Counted from the first letter of the stretch, positions 27,501 through 36,280 are shown. The stretch is 64,000 nt of DNA from Membranihabitans maritimus (GCF_021729145.1 NZ_JAJSLW010000014.1:62001-126000), one strand, 5' to 3'. The notes: generated by a model not told the origin, from the sequence alone. Numbers and translations are program-made.

Positions 27501-27667
27501 TTACTATTCAGCCGTTGGGTGGTGAGAAACAAACCTTTTCCGATGCTCAGATTGAACATTTGGAACCCATGAAGTCTTCTCTGATGCCGGAAGGTTTACT
27601 GGATGGCTTCAAGGATCAGGAAGTACGCGATATTTTTGCCTATATTCAGAAAACATCCGCAAATTAG
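24596..27667 (+). CDS. Large lipoprotein: dehydrogenase-like propeller, HEAT repeats, cytochrome c (PVC type)
   Basis: Three-part periplasmic lipoprotein (1023 aa, lipobox LSC with Cys16). Residues about 60-435 form the putative membrane-bound dehydrogenase domain common in Pirellula and Verrucomicrobium, with FEDLDGNGTFEK, DADSDGIPDGDP and DTHAVANSLRWGPDGWIYG motifs and a TDWYDSRLSHVD ending. About 450-860 is an alpha-helical HEAT-like region. The last part is the matching heme-binding domain: ERGKTLFMTVCGTCHSLFG with the CxxCH at C901-C904-H905, then the conserved IGPDLTGYDRR and SLMPEGL stretches. One c-type heme is predicted. The architecture is far commoner in Planctomycetes/Verrucomicrobia, so transfer is possible. 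It probably hands electrons from substrate oxidation to the respiratory chain. Confidence 0.9.
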   Translation: MKGWCLFITMIIILSCSNNSENKKDIGRLAANEKVAEYLRAFEGRGALTDDSKPTDPEESVKKFIHPEDIEVDLVLSEPDIHQPVEMKFDSRGRLWVVQYNQYPYPEGLKVVDIDNHLRLKFDKIPLPPPGGVKGADKITVFEDLDGNGTFEKSRDVITGLNITTSVLWGRGKVWVLSPPYLLAYPDADSDGIPDGDPEVKLEGFGLEDTHAVANSLRWGPDGWIYGAQGSTTTANISSSVSKDIYFSGQAIWRYHPESEIFEIYAEGGGNTFNVEIDSKGKVFSGQNGYGRGPYYKQGCYYKKSWGKHGPLTNPYAFGYLPDMELEGERLRFTHALVRYEGGQLPERYQNQFIALNPLQSEVVLSKVERDGSSLKNIDVGKVIQTDDHWFRPINILTGPDGGVYITDWYDSRLSHVDARDTWSKSTGRIYRIRDKSANIEKSVLGKNLSLYTSYELIQLFYKANKWYRFMALQELADRQDESVLPVLEERLDSDTSRIALECLWAINLLGGFTDEIALKGLKHSDSFVREWSVRLIGDRKEATDIVSEELIALAEKESEISVRSQLAASAKRLPAKVGLPVIQSLLIYHNDMEDPDIPLMIWWALEAKAESGRSEVLEFFKNNEVWKRPIVREILLKRIVQRYSLAGGEENYKSCLTLIKSAPDNSYSPLLMEGLEEGLRGIKTNEIPEELSNLLSNYRKSKGEPELAGGLRNKDTTILHKVSEIINDSDHSHSERITYIRILGEVEFEEAVPVLLNVVKNVSNPAAAKQLAIQSLKRYSDPGIGKVLVAQYPNHLRADNNLRMETIDLLASRSVWAHQLLDEIENSRVVHKEDIPLDVVNRMKYLEDDNLSNRIFDIWPNAKSSTADELAERIKKVQKVLKEGEAGNIERGKTLFMTVCGTCHSLFGEGGSIGPDLTGYDRRNAGYFIANTIDPNADIREGYVTYTLKTNTGQLVVGRIVDQSGKMVTIQPLGGEKQTFSDAQIEHLEPMKSSLMPEGLLDGFKDQEVRDIFAYIQKTSAN

Positions 27668-27807
27668 AAGCAGTAATTGCTATGATGTAGGCGAACAAAT
27701 GGCCGAAAGTTTGTAAATAGGTATTATTTTGAGACTTGCGTTTTTACCATTTTAATACTCATATGGAGGAATGAGATTTTTTATGGAATTTAAATCAAAA
27801 AAATAGG

Positions 27808-29379
27808 ATGAAAAATAGTTTAGGAGTGCTGCTGGGAGTGTTGTTAATTCAGATATTGGTGGTGAGTTGTTCCGAGAGCGGAAAGTCAACTGTCCTTCAG
27901 ATAGATACTCCGATTGAAGAATTTTTCCAATTAGATCAAACAACTGTTGGAGTGAGTACGATTAGTACTGGAATGGATGTCCCCTGGGAAATTACGTGGG
28001 GACCGGATAATTGGATCTGGTACTCTCAAATTAAGGGAGAAATTGGAAAGATCAATCCCGGGACGGGTGAGAAAGTTATAATCCACAAGTTGGACAGTGT
28101 TTATACTAGGACGACTCCTGGATTACTTGGTATTGCCCTTCACCCCGATCTTGAAAATTTCCCGTATTTATTTGCATTGCACAATCAAAAAGTAAGTGAT
28201 GAGAAAATTGTTTTAAATATCAGCCGGTTCAGGATAGACGGAGACCGACTGACGGACCAAATGGTATTGTTACAAATACCGGGAGCACGTGGACATAACG
28301 GTTCGCGGATCAAGGTGGGAGCCGATGGGTTGGTATATATTTCTTCCGGTGAGGCAGCCCGGGCGGAAGAATCGCAAAATGTGAATGATCCGGGAGGTAA
28401 GGTACTTCGAATGAACATCGATGGTTCAATACCGGACGACAATCCATTTATGGACAACCCGGTATGGGCCTGGGGATTCCGCAATCCCCAGGGCTTGGTT
28501 TTGACCGAAGACGGTAGGATTTATACGTCGGATCACGGTGATGCTACTGATGATGAGGTGAATTTTGTACAAAAAGGAGGTAACTATGGTTGGCCTGATG
28601 TACGGGGAATTTGTGATACTGAGGAAGAAAAAGTTTATTGTAGTGACTCTGTTATAATAGAATCAATGATACATTGGACTCCTACAATTGCGCCGGCAGG
28701 TATTGATTATTATAATAGCAAATCCATACCGGAGTGGAATAATTCGCTTTTGTTAACCACACTAAAAGGTTCCAGTTTAAGAGTGTTGAAGCTGAGTGAA
28801 GATGGAAGATCCATTGTCTCAGAAGATATTTTCTTTGATCATAAATATGGTCGGATAAGGGATCTCTGTATCTCCCCTGAGGGAGACGTTTATATTTCAA
28901 CGAGTAACCGGGATTGGTACAGAACCAATACTCCCGAGAAAGATGACGACCGAATTATTCGGTTATTCAATATTTCAGATAAAGAAATTCCAGACTCTGT
29001 GTTGGAATATAAATATCGACGAAATCAAGATGCAGAAGTGGTTACTGTGACGGCAGAAAGCCTTTACAGTGATTTTTGTTCCTCATGCCATAAAAAAGAC
29101 GGTAAGGGAGTAGAAGGCACTTTCCCTCCATTGAGTGGTACCAAAACGGTTTTGGGAGAAAGTTCAAACCTGATCAATACCGTTTTGAAAGGGGTGTCTG
29201 GTGAAATAGTAGTTAATGGGGTGACATACAATGAACATATGCCTTCTTTTTCATTTCTTAAAGATGATGAAATTGCAAAAATTTTAACTTATGTGCGGTC
29301 GAGTTTTGGTAATGAAGCTTCGGAAGTGACGGAGGAGGAAATCAATGCCGTAAGGACCAGCAACGAAGGTGGAATATAG
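27808..29379 (+). CDS. Glucose/sorbosone dehydrogenase-like lipoprotein with C-terminal cytochrome c
   Basis: Secreted lipoprotein (523 aa, lipobox VSC with Cys21). Residues about 45-400 are a GSDH-type (soluble aldose sugar dehydrogenase-like) propeller with VPWEITWGPDNWIWY, LLGIALHPD, a GHNGSRIKVGADGLVYIS strand, and GFRNPQGLVLTEDGRIYTSDHGD, which are PQQ-site regions in the family. The C-terminal about 100 residues are a cytochrome c domain with C424-S-S-C427-H428 and a candidate axial Met in NEHMPSF. An internal electron acceptor for aldose oxidation is therefore built in. It is the last gene of region 2, 140 bp after the previous one, so it may have its own promoter. It supports the idea that the substrate is oxidised outside the cytoplasm. 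Confidence 0.9.
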   Translation: MKNSLGVLLGVLLIQILVVSCSESGKSTVLQIDTPIEEFFQLDQTTVGVSTISTGMDVPWEITWGPDNWIWYSQIKGEIGKINPGTGEKVIIHKLDSVYTRTTPGLLGIALHPDLENFPYLFALHNQKVSDEKIVLNISRFRIDGDRLTDQMVLLQIPGARGHNGSRIKVGADGLVYISSGEAARAEESQNVNDPGGKVLRMNIDGSIPDDNPFMDNPVWAWGFRNPQGLVLTEDGRIYTSDHGDATDDEVNFVQKGGNYGWPDVRGICDTEEEKVYCSDSVIIESMIHWTPTIAPAGIDYYNSKSIPEWNNSLLLTTLKGSSLRVLKLSEDGRSIVSEDIFFDHKYGRIRDLCISPEGDVYISTSNRDWYRTNTPEKDDDRIIRLFNISDKEIPDSVLEYKYRRNQDAEVVTVTAESLYSDFCSSCHKKDGKGVEGTFPPLSGTKTVLGESSNLINTVLKGVSGEIVVNGVTYNEHMPSFSFLKDDEIAKILTYVRSSFGNEASEVTEEEINAVRTSNEGGI

Positions 29380-29679
29380 GTTTTGGTAAAACATACATTG
29401 AATTTTTAGGAGAAATAGAAAGAAAATTAAGAGGGTAAGATTTCAGATTCACGCACAGGAACTTCCTTCTTTTTGTGGAACCTGATTTCTGATTTATATA
29501 AGGGCCGATCATAATGTTTGTTGGAGGCTGAGTATAAGGTCAGAGGAGAGGTATGCTTTCAAATAATTCTTAAAAATATCGTTCTAATTGATTTATTCTT
29601 TTTGGGGTGTTTTTTAGTATTTTCTAAAATGCATAAAAAAGAAAAACACTAAAGAGCCTTGAATTTAGAATGCGAATTA
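29380..29679. other. Convergent intergenic region with hairpin
   Basis: Gap between the dehydrogenase gene and the convergent AraC gene, with no coding signal. The inverted repeat GTGTTTTT (29607-29614)/AAAAACAC (29642-29649) and a bulged CAGG..TTCC/GGAA..CCTG repeat (about 29456-29490) could terminate from both sides. Both are weak. Confidence 0.4.
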
Positions 29680-30555
29680 TTATACTACCACCCTTCTAAA
29701 CTTCTCCCGATACTCCTGTGGGGTAACCTTCTTTATTTTTTTAAACTTTCTATTAAAATATGAGACATGGGAATATCCCACTGTATAGGCTATTTCAGAT
29801 ATGGACTTGTCGGTATTGATGAGGTCTTTACAGGCAAACCCAATCCGGATTTCATTGAGCACGGTAGAAAAGGTTTTGCTGGTTGAACGTTTAAAATATC
29901 TGCAGAATGCTGAAGGGTTCATGTTGGCTACGTTGGCAACTTCTTCAAGGGCTATATTTTTATTGTGGTTCTTGACGATGAAATTAAATATTTGACTAAT
30001 TTTTTCTTCATTACCCAATTTACTGGCTTCACAAAAACCCCTGCTTGCCAATAAATTGTAATTTCGGGATTGGCTCATTTTACAAAGGATTTCTATCATG
30101 AGAAGCATTTTTTCCCAACCCTCTTTTTTAGGCAATTGTTTAAGTATTTGACCAATATATTTCGCCTCCTCTCCACAAATTTGAATTCCTTGTGTAGCTC
30201 TTATCAAAAGATCATCGATCAGTTTCATCTCCGGTAGATGCATAAAAGTATTTCCCAAAAAATCCGGTGCGAATTGTACTAAAACCACCTTGGCTTTTAA
30301 ATCAGGATTTTGGAAGTATTCTTCATCACTTAGCCAATAGTGAGGTATATTGGAGCCTACCAACACCAGGTCCCCATTGTTAAATCGCTGAATGCTATCA
30401 CCTACAAACCGGGTACCCTTATTCTCAATATGGTAAAGTAATTCAAATTCATTGTGGTAGTGAAATTGGTTATAAGTATGTGATACTTCCGCATATTTTA
30501 CCAGGAAAGAATGGTCGGGTTGGGTAGCGTATTTACGGAAATAAATGGGCTTCAT
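29680..30555 (-). CDS. AraC-family regulator with cupin N-terminal domain
   Basis: Transcription factor (291 aa). Residues about 20-110 look like a cupin ligand-sensing half (HYHNEFELLYHIENKGTRFVGD, GDLVLVGSNIPHYW). The C-terminal about 100 residues are the double helix-turn-helix: LEEVANVANMNPSAFCRYFKR and ISEIAYTVGYSHVSYFNRKFKK. It is divergent from the symporter/uronate genes with 272 bp between them, which is the normal layout for a local activator. The likely inducer is a uronate or a derivative; this is inferred from position. Confidence 0.92.
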   Translation of the reverse strand: MKPIYFRKYATQPDHSFLVKYAEVSHTYNQFHYHNEFELLYHIENKGTRFVGDSIQRFNNGDLVLVGSNIPHYWLSDEEYFQNPDLKAKVVLVQFAPDFLGNTFMHLPEMKLIDDLLIRATQGIQICGEEAKYIGQILKQLPKKEGWEKMLLMIEILCKMSQSRNYNLLASRGFCEASKLGNEEKISQIFNFIVKNHNKNIALEEVANVANMNPSAFCRYFKRSTSKTFSTVLNEIRIGFACKDLINTDKSISEIAYTVGYSHVSYFNRKFKKIKKVTPQEYREKFRRVVV

Positions 30556-30598
30556 AGCACAATTTTATACTATTTATTGCTGATTTGGATTTATCGTG

Positions 30599-30606
30599 CA
30601 AATATA
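30599..30606 (-). promoter_or_regulatory. Candidate -7 element of the AraC gene
   Basis: Reading the minus strand, TATATTTG is an exact TAnnTTTG match 43 bp upstream of the AraC start. I see no matching TTTG at the usual distance, so the call rests on the -7 box and position only. Confidence 0.4.
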
Positions 30607-30633
30607 GTTCAAATAATGGCAAATTTTATCTTA

Positions 30634-30662
30634 TTGGTCTTTGTTTTTTCATTTTACATTTG
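30634..30662 (+). promoter_or_regulatory. Candidate promoter of the symporter/uronate genes
   Basis: TTG (30634-30636), an 18-bp spacer and TACATTTG (30655-30662), an exact -7 match. It is about 165 bp upstream of the symporter start, so a long leader is implied. It lies about 50 bp from the divergent AraC -7 box; both may share regulator sites. Confidence 0.45.
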
Positions 30663-30827
30663 TTTTGTGGTAAAGAGTATGTGTAATATAAAATACTGAA
30701 TTATGATGTATATGCGGTTGGGTTTTGTTCGTTGTTTTGTGTTGTCGGCATTAACGAATGGCCGGGAGTTGCCGCTTGAATTTTTAGATCTATATGATGA
30801 AATTGTTGCCATTAAAGTAAGGACGCT

Positions 30828-32501
30828 ATGACCTCATTAGTCACATTGGATTATATAGCTATTTCCCTCTATTTGATATTGATGGCGGGAATCGGAATCT
30901 TTTTCAAATGGTATGTCAAGGATATAAACGCCTATACCAAAGGATCAAATACTATTCCATGGATAGCAGCAGGTGTGAGTAATTTTATGGCTTTGTTCAG
31001 TACTTTTGTTTTTGTAGCGTATGCCGGGATTGCCTATGAACACGGATTAGTCTCGGTAACAGTATTTATGAGTACGATTCCCGCATGTATTATAGCGGCT
31101 TTATTTTTTGCAAAAAGATGGCGACGCGCTGGAGTATCAACACCCATAGAGTACCTGGAAACGCGATTTAATCCGACCGTACGTCAAATTATTGGATGGG
31201 TGGGGATTGTCATGCGGATTTTGGATAATATGGTACGGTTGTATGCAATCGGGATATTTTTAATTGCTGTTACTCCACTTTCATTGCCAACGGCCTTGAT
31301 TATTTCGTCCCTTATCGTTATAACATTCACTTTGTACGGCGGAATTTGGGCTGTATCAATTATGGGCACGGTTCAGTTTGTTATTTTAATTTTTACATCA
31401 CTAATATTGTTTTTTCTCTCGATTAATCATGTGGGAGGTATCAATACTTTGATGGCCGAAGTCCCTGATCATTTTAATTTTTTCAATGGTCCGAAAGGCG
31501 CATTTTTCTGGCTGATAGTCTATTACATCATGATTATTATAAAATATAATGAAAACTGGATTTTTATCCAGCGGTTTTATATAGTAAAGGATGAAAAAGC
31601 GGCTCAAAAAGTGGGATATCTTACGGCAGCACTATTTTTCATATTCCCAATCGTTTTTATGATACCCCCAATTGTAAGTCAGGTCATTATGCCGGATTTG
31701 CCTGATAAAGAAATGGCATATGTGGCGATATCCAGCCGGCTTTTACCTCCTGGGTTGATGGGGGTAATGATTGCATCAATGTTTGCCGCTACCATGTCTT
31801 CATTAAATTCTGAGTACAATGTTATTGCCTCGGTACTTTCGAAGGATGTGTACCAACGATTGGTCAATAAAAATGCTACGGATCGCCAGATGTTAATGGT
31901 TGCTAAATTGTCTACTGTTCTAGTTGGGTTATTAGTGCTAATAGGGGGCTTGTTTATCAAAGATTTTGGAGGTGCATTTGAGGCTAACAAATTGTTTACG
32001 GGAATTTTTGCTATACCGATTGGGATTCCACTCGTACTCGGAATTGTAAATCGCCGTGCCACACCCAGGGGGGCTATGTATACAGTAATTCTCGGAGCCG
32101 TTGTGGGTATTGTATTAAACAGTATGCCTTCGGTTTTTTCCTGGGAAATGGCTACGTTGATTGAAACAGTATTTTGCCTGGTAATTTTCTATGGATCATC
32201 ATTTCAGAATATTGATAATCAAAAATATTTGTCAAAAGTTTCGGGATTATTTAAAAGGCTGAATACACGAATTGCTATTCCTCCGGCTATTGATCCGGGA
32301 TTTTACAATGCACTGACAGTTCTATATGCGACATCACTCGTGGTATCGGGAGCCCTGTTTGTAGGTATGGGGATTCCGGCCATTAGCGATTACAGTGGAG
32401 CACTATCGGTCACCTCGGGGTTAGTTTGCTTTTTTATAGGAGGTTTAATGTGGTTTTTTACAAAAAGAAAAGAAGTTACTAAAGAGAAAATAGATGGTTA
32501 A
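30828..32501 (+). CDS. Sodium:solute symporter (SSS family)
   Basis: Inner-membrane sodium-coupled importer (557 aa, about 13-14 helices). The N-terminal YISISLYLILMAGIGIFFK-type opening helix, the WIAAGVSNFMALFSTFVFVAYAGIAY segment (sodium site region) and MIASMFAATMSSLNSEYNVIASVLSKDVYQ (typical SSS signature) are present. It overlaps uronate isomerase by 8 bp, so it most likely imports a uronate such as glucuronate or galacturonate. It is first in the divergent operon with the AraC regulator. Confidence 0.92.
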   Translation: MTSLVTLDYIAISLYLILMAGIGIFFKWYVKDINAYTKGSNTIPWIAAGVSNFMALFSTFVFVAYAGIAYEHGLVSVTVFMSTIPACIIAALFFAKRWRRAGVSTPIEYLETRFNPTVRQIIGWVGIVMRILDNMVRLYAIGIFLIAVTPLSLPTALIISSLIVITFTLYGGIWAVSIMGTVQFVILIFTSLILFFLSINHVGGINTLMAEVPDHFNFFNGPKGAFFWLIVYYIMIIIKYNENWIFIQRFYIVKDEKAAQKVGYLTAALFFIFPIVFMIPPIVSQVIMPDLPDKEMAYVAISSRLLPPGLMGVMIASMFAATMSSLNSEYNVIASVLSKDVYQRLVNKNATDRQMLMVAKLSTVLVGLLVLIGGLFIKDFGGAFEANKLFTGIFAIPIGIPLVLGIVNRRATPRGAMYTVILGAVVGIVLNSMPSVFSWEMATLIETVFCLVIFYGSSFQNIDNQKYLSKVSGLFKRLNTRIAIPPAIDPGFYNALTVLYATSLVVSGALFVGMGIPAISDYSGALSVTSGLVCFFIGGLMWFFTKRKEVTKEKIDG

Positions 32502-33897
32502 TAAATTTATACATAAAGATTTTTATTTACACAATGAACTTGCGGAGCAGCTATATCACGACTTTGCCAAAGATCTGCCCGCAATTGATTTTCACAATCA
32601 TCTAAATCCGAAACACCTTGCAGACAATAAAGTGTTTGGAGATATAGCTGAAGCCTGGATTGTCTCTGATCCATACAAGCATCGGGCGATGCGAATTTGT
32701 GGAGTGGCAGAGCGCGGTGTTACTGGAGAAAGTTCAAGTTGGGAAAAATTTCTCAACTGGGCAAAAGTTGTACCTCAAACTGTAGGAAATCCGCTATTCC
32801 TTTGGTCTTCATTAGAACTTAAACGTGTCTTTGATATTGACGAATCATTATCTGAAGAGAATGCAAAGGAGGTTTGGGAATACTGTAATAAAGAATTGCA
32901 AAAGGAAGGATGCGGCGCAGTCAATATTGTGAAAAAGTTTAATATTGAGGTCCTCTGTACTTCAGATGACCTGTTGGATGATTTGAAACCACATAGTGAA
33001 GTATCAAAAAAAAGAGGAATTGAAGTATTCCCTTCGTTGAGGGGGGATACTATACTGGCTTTTGACCAGCCTTCAATGTCGAAATGGCTGATAAATTTGG
33101 AAGAGAAATTCGGGAGTGGAATCAGTAATTTAGACAATTTTAAGGCCGCAATTATAGAGCAATTAGATAAATTTTCTGCAGGAGGCTGCCAATTAGCTGA
33201 CCATGCCATTGATGGTGGTTTTAAATTTCACCATGATGAATCGATGAATGTATCTGATATTTTTACAAAATGGATAAAAGAAAGACAATTGGCTGGCGAA
33301 GAGCTTTTGGCCTTGAAGAGGCATTTACTATCTTTTTTGAGTATGGAATATTCAAAAAGAGATTGGATTCTTCAATTACACATAGGAGCTCAGCGATTTA
33401 CCAGTAGTCGGTTAAGGAATTTGGCAGGTGCGTCAGGAGGGTATGCTGGAATTGGCCGAACATGTGATATCGCGGGTTTGTGTAATTTCTTTGATCAACT
33501 GGAGAAAGAAAGTAAACTTCCTCGACTAATACTATATACGCTCAATTCTTCCGACAACGAGGTGATGGCAGCTATAACCGGTTCATATACGCAGGATGGT
33601 GTGTGGGGAAAGGTGCAGTTTGGACCAGCCTGGTGGTACAATGATCATTATTCGGGTATAAAGAGTCAACTATCTGTAGCGGCTAACTATAGTTTGATAT
33701 CGAAGTTTATAGGTATGACTACGGATAGCCGCAGTGTGTTTTCCTTTTCCCGGCATGAGTATTTTCGGAGGATTCTTTGCGGACAAATTTCAGAATGGGT
33801 AGAACAAGGGCATTTGCCACATGATATAGACCTGTTATCTAGATTGGTACAGGACATCAGTTATTTCAATAGTAAAAAATGGATTTTTAAAGATTAG
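32494..33897 (+). CDS. uxaC: Uronate isomerase
   Basis: Interconverts D-glucuronate and D-fructuronate (or galacturonate and tagaturonate) in the cytoplasm. The protein is 467 aa, close to the family norm of about 470. The amidohydrolase-fold metal motif is AIDFHNHLNPK (H34-N-H36). Later hallmarks are LQLHIGAQR, a DSRSVFSFSRHEYFRRILC stretch and the AWWYNDHYSG segment. It overlaps the symporter (8 bp) and is followed 4 bp later by an SDR, with mannonate dehydratase further on, so the glucuronate branch is the likely one. Confidence 0.96.
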   Translation: MVNKFIHKDFYLHNELAEQLYHDFAKDLPAIDFHNHLNPKHLADNKVFGDIAEAWIVSDPYKHRAMRICGVAERGVTGESSSWEKFLNWAKVVPQTVGNPLFLWSSLELKRVFDIDESLSEENAKEVWEYCNKELQKEGCGAVNIVKKFNIEVLCTSDDLLDDLKPHSEVSKKRGIEVFPSLRGDTILAFDQPSMSKWLINLEEKFGSGISNLDNFKAAIIEQLDKFSAGGCQLADHAIDGGFKFHHDESMNVSDIFTKWIKERQLAGEELLALKRHLLSFLSMEYSKRDWILQLHIGAQRFTSSRLRNLAGASGGYAGIGRTCDIAGLCNFFDQLEKESKLPRLILYTLNSSDNEVMAAITGSYTQDGVWGKVQFGPAWWYNDHYSGIKSQLSVAANYSLISKFIGMTTDSRSVFSFSRHEYFRRILCGQISEWVEQGHLPHDIDLLSRLVQDISYFNSKKWIFKD

Positions 33898-33901
33898 ATA
33901 A

Positions 33902-34741
33902 ATGAGCAATAAATTGGAAAATAAAGTAATAGTAATTACCGGTGCAGGTGGGACTCTGTGTTCTGAAATGGCCAGGAATTTGGCTGATCAGGGAGGGCGG
34001 ATAGTGTTGTTAGGCCGAGATTTGGATAAATTGAAGAAAGTTGAAAATGAAATTAAGGATACAGGTGGTGAGGCGTTATCAATTAGTACTGACATTACAA
34101 ATGAAGGACAGGTGGAAAAGGCTGGAAAAATAACGGTAGAAACCTTTGGTCCTTGCGATATTTTGATCAATGGTGCCGGTGGCAATCAGCCTGATGCAGT
34201 AACTACTACCCGGGAATTTGAGAATAGGGAATTGAATGGGACAAATGGGATACGTGGTTTTTTTAATCTCAATATGGAAACATTCAGAAGCGTAGTAGAT
34301 ACCAATACCATGGGAACAGTAATTCCCTGTCATGTATTTGCGAGGCAAATGGCAGGGAGTGGAGGAGGTAATATTGTCAATATTGCTTCTATGAACAGTT
34401 ATCGTCCCCTCTCCAAGGTAGGTGCTTATGGAATGGCCAAGGCTGCTATTATGAATTTTACGCAGTGGCTAGCAGGATATTTAGCTCCTGCACAGATAAG
34501 GGTAAATGCTATAGCTCCCGGATTTTTTCTCAATGATCGTAGCCGAAAATTATTGACTACGCCAGACGGTTACACAGAAAGGGGAGAAAGTATTATCCGG
34601 CAGACGCCCATGCGAAAATTCGGGGAAGCGTCGGAATTAACGGGTTGTTTGAATTGGTTGATCGATGACGAAGCAGCAGGATTTGTAACAGGGATTACAA
34701 TTCCTGTAGACGGTGGGTTTTTGGCTGACTCGGGAGTGTGA
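33902..34741 (+). CDS. SDR oxidoreductase, probable fructuronate reductase (mannonate oxidoreductase)
   Basis: Short-chain dehydrogenase (279 aa). The nucleotide loop is VITGAGGTLCSEMA (residues 11-24), the catalytic set is S163, Y176 and K180 (NIASMNS.. and YGMAK), and ..FVTGITIPVDGGF closes it. Between uronate isomerase and mannonate dehydratase, the missing step is reduction of fructuronate to mannonate. Several Bacteroidota use an SDR for this instead of the long-chain UxuB, so that role is inferred from context. The loop lacks the usual third glycine. It is 4 bp from uxaC. Confidence 0.88.
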   Translation: MSNKLENKVIVITGAGGTLCSEMARNLADQGGRIVLLGRDLDKLKKVENEIKDTGGEALSISTDITNEGQVEKAGKITVETFGPCDILINGAGGNQPDAVTTTREFENRELNGTNGIRGFFNLNMETFRSVVDTNTMGTVIPCHVFARQMAGSGGGNIVNIASMNSYRPLSKVGAYGMAKAAIMNFTQWLAGYLAPAQIRVNAIAPGFFLNDRSRKLLTTPDGYTERGESIIRQTPMRKFGEASELTGCLNWLIDDEAAGFVTGITIPVDGGFLADSGV

Positions 34742-34784
34742 AATTATTTTAAGTGAAACAAGTAATGTAGAAAAAATGGTATCA

Positions 34785-36257
34785 ATGAAAATCAAATTTA
34801 AAATTTCGTGTTTGGTAATGGCCTTGGCATTATCAGTTTGGTGCAATGCCCAAACTAAGGGAGATATAAACTATCCATTAATAGGCACGGTTCAATCCCG
34901 TAGCTCCAATGAAATAGTCGCGTCCAATTGGGCAATTGGAGGGGAAACTATGGACAGGGATTACTCTGATTACAATGAATGGAAACAATATCTGGGGCCT
35001 CTCGGTGCTAAAAAAATTCGACTGCAGGCCGGTTGGGCAAAATGTGAACCCCGGAAAGGGGAATATAATTTTCAATGGCTGGATGAAATTATCGATGATG
35101 TTATTGCTCAGGGGATCGAACCCTGGTTACAAACTTCTTACGGAAATCCTATTTATGAAGGAGGAGGTGACATATATTTATCGGGGGGATTCCCGACCTC
35201 TCCTGAGGCTTTGAAAGCATGGGACAATTGGGTGACAGCATTAGTCAGAAGATATCGGGGAAGGGTAAAGATTTGGGAAATCTGGAATGAGAGTGATTTA
35301 AATGCCAAAAATACCCCGGAAGCATATACCAAACTTTTTATCCGAACGGCAGAAATCATTCGAAATGGAATACCGGATGCTACCATTTATGCCCTTTCTT
35401 TAGCGGGGCCGGGTAATGTAGAATACGTAAAGTCATTTCTGGAAACGTTGAAAGAAAAAGATAAACTTAACCTTGTCGATGAAATCACTTTACATGGATA
35501 CTCATTCAGACCTGAAGATGTGTATGACCGCTATTTCAGGATGAATCAAATGGTACAATCCTATTCAGATAAAATAAAATTGAACCAGGGAGAATTAGGT
35601 GCTCCTTCGGAGAACCAACCTATGTATGCCCTTAATAGTTATGACTGGACGGAAATTTCACAATCCAAATGGTTATTACGAAAACTATTGGGTGACTTGG
35701 GGCATGATTTCCATTCCTTGTACTTTACCATCATTGACCTCAATTATATAAGAAGATATAGAAGAGAAAACAATGAGGTTATAGAATTGGAAGAACCAAT
35801 ACGTACGGTCAATACGAAAGGACTTATTAAAGCCAAAAAAGATAATTCGGTTGATTACCTAAAACCTTCGTATGGTGCATACCAAAATATAACTTCTATT
35901 TTTGACCATTCTTTGGTTAGAATACCCAATTATCCTTATTCCTCATCCACGGACCTTTCTCTTTCAGTGTATGGATACGCCCTTAAAAACTTCGATTATC
36001 AAGTGGTCACTATTTGGGAGAATGGAGATACTCCAAATAATGAATTGGATAAGACGAATATAGATTTTGAATTTAATAAAGGAAATTTTGAAGATCCCGT
36101 ATATATAGATATGCTAAATGGAAAAATATATGATATACCGGATGCTGATTGGGATAAAAATGGTACCCAATTCAATTTTCGAAATATTCCTGTCTATGAT
36201 TCACCTATTCTAATAGCCGAAAAAAGTGTGATCAGGATCGAAGAAATTAATAAATAA
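34785..36257 (+). CDS. Secreted clan GH-A glycoside hydrolase (GH39/GH5-like)
   Basis: Periplasmic or extracellular retaining glycosidase (490 aa). I start at ATG 34785, which gives a clean signal peptide ending near NAQ (residue 23); ATG 34776 adds three residues. The (beta/alpha)8 barrel is shown by KIRLQAGWAKCEPRKGEYNFQWLDEIID, the acid/base E169 in WEIWNESD and the nucleophile E270 in LNQGELGAP. A C-terminal beta domain follows. The closest sequence feel is to GH39-type beta-xylosidase or relatives. It is placed among uronate genes, so it may act on a glucuronidated glycan. The exact family needs a profile search. Confidence 0.82.
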   Translation: MKIKFKISCLVMALALSVWCNAQTKGDINYPLIGTVQSRSSNEIVASNWAIGGETMDRDYSDYNEWKQYLGPLGAKKIRLQAGWAKCEPRKGEYNFQWLDEIIDDVIAQGIEPWLQTSYGNPIYEGGGDIYLSGGFPTSPEALKAWDNWVTALVRRYRGRVKIWEIWNESDLNAKNTPEAYTKLFIRTAEIIRNGIPDATIYALSLAGPGNVEYVKSFLETLKEKDKLNLVDEITLHGYSFRPEDVYDRYFRMNQMVQSYSDKIKLNQGELGAPSENQPMYALNSYDWTEISQSKWLLRKLLGDLGHDFHSLYFTIIDLNYIRRYRRENNEVIELEEPIRTVNTKGLIKAKKDNSVDYLKPSYGAYQNITSIFDHSLVRIPNYPYSSSTDLSLSVYGYALKNFDYQVVTIWENGDTPNNELDKTNIDFEFNKGNFEDPVYIDMLNGKIYDIPDADWDKNGTQFNFRNIPVYDSPILIAEKSVIRIEEINK

Positions 36258-36280
36258 CGTGAGTTCGACAGAGAAAATAA

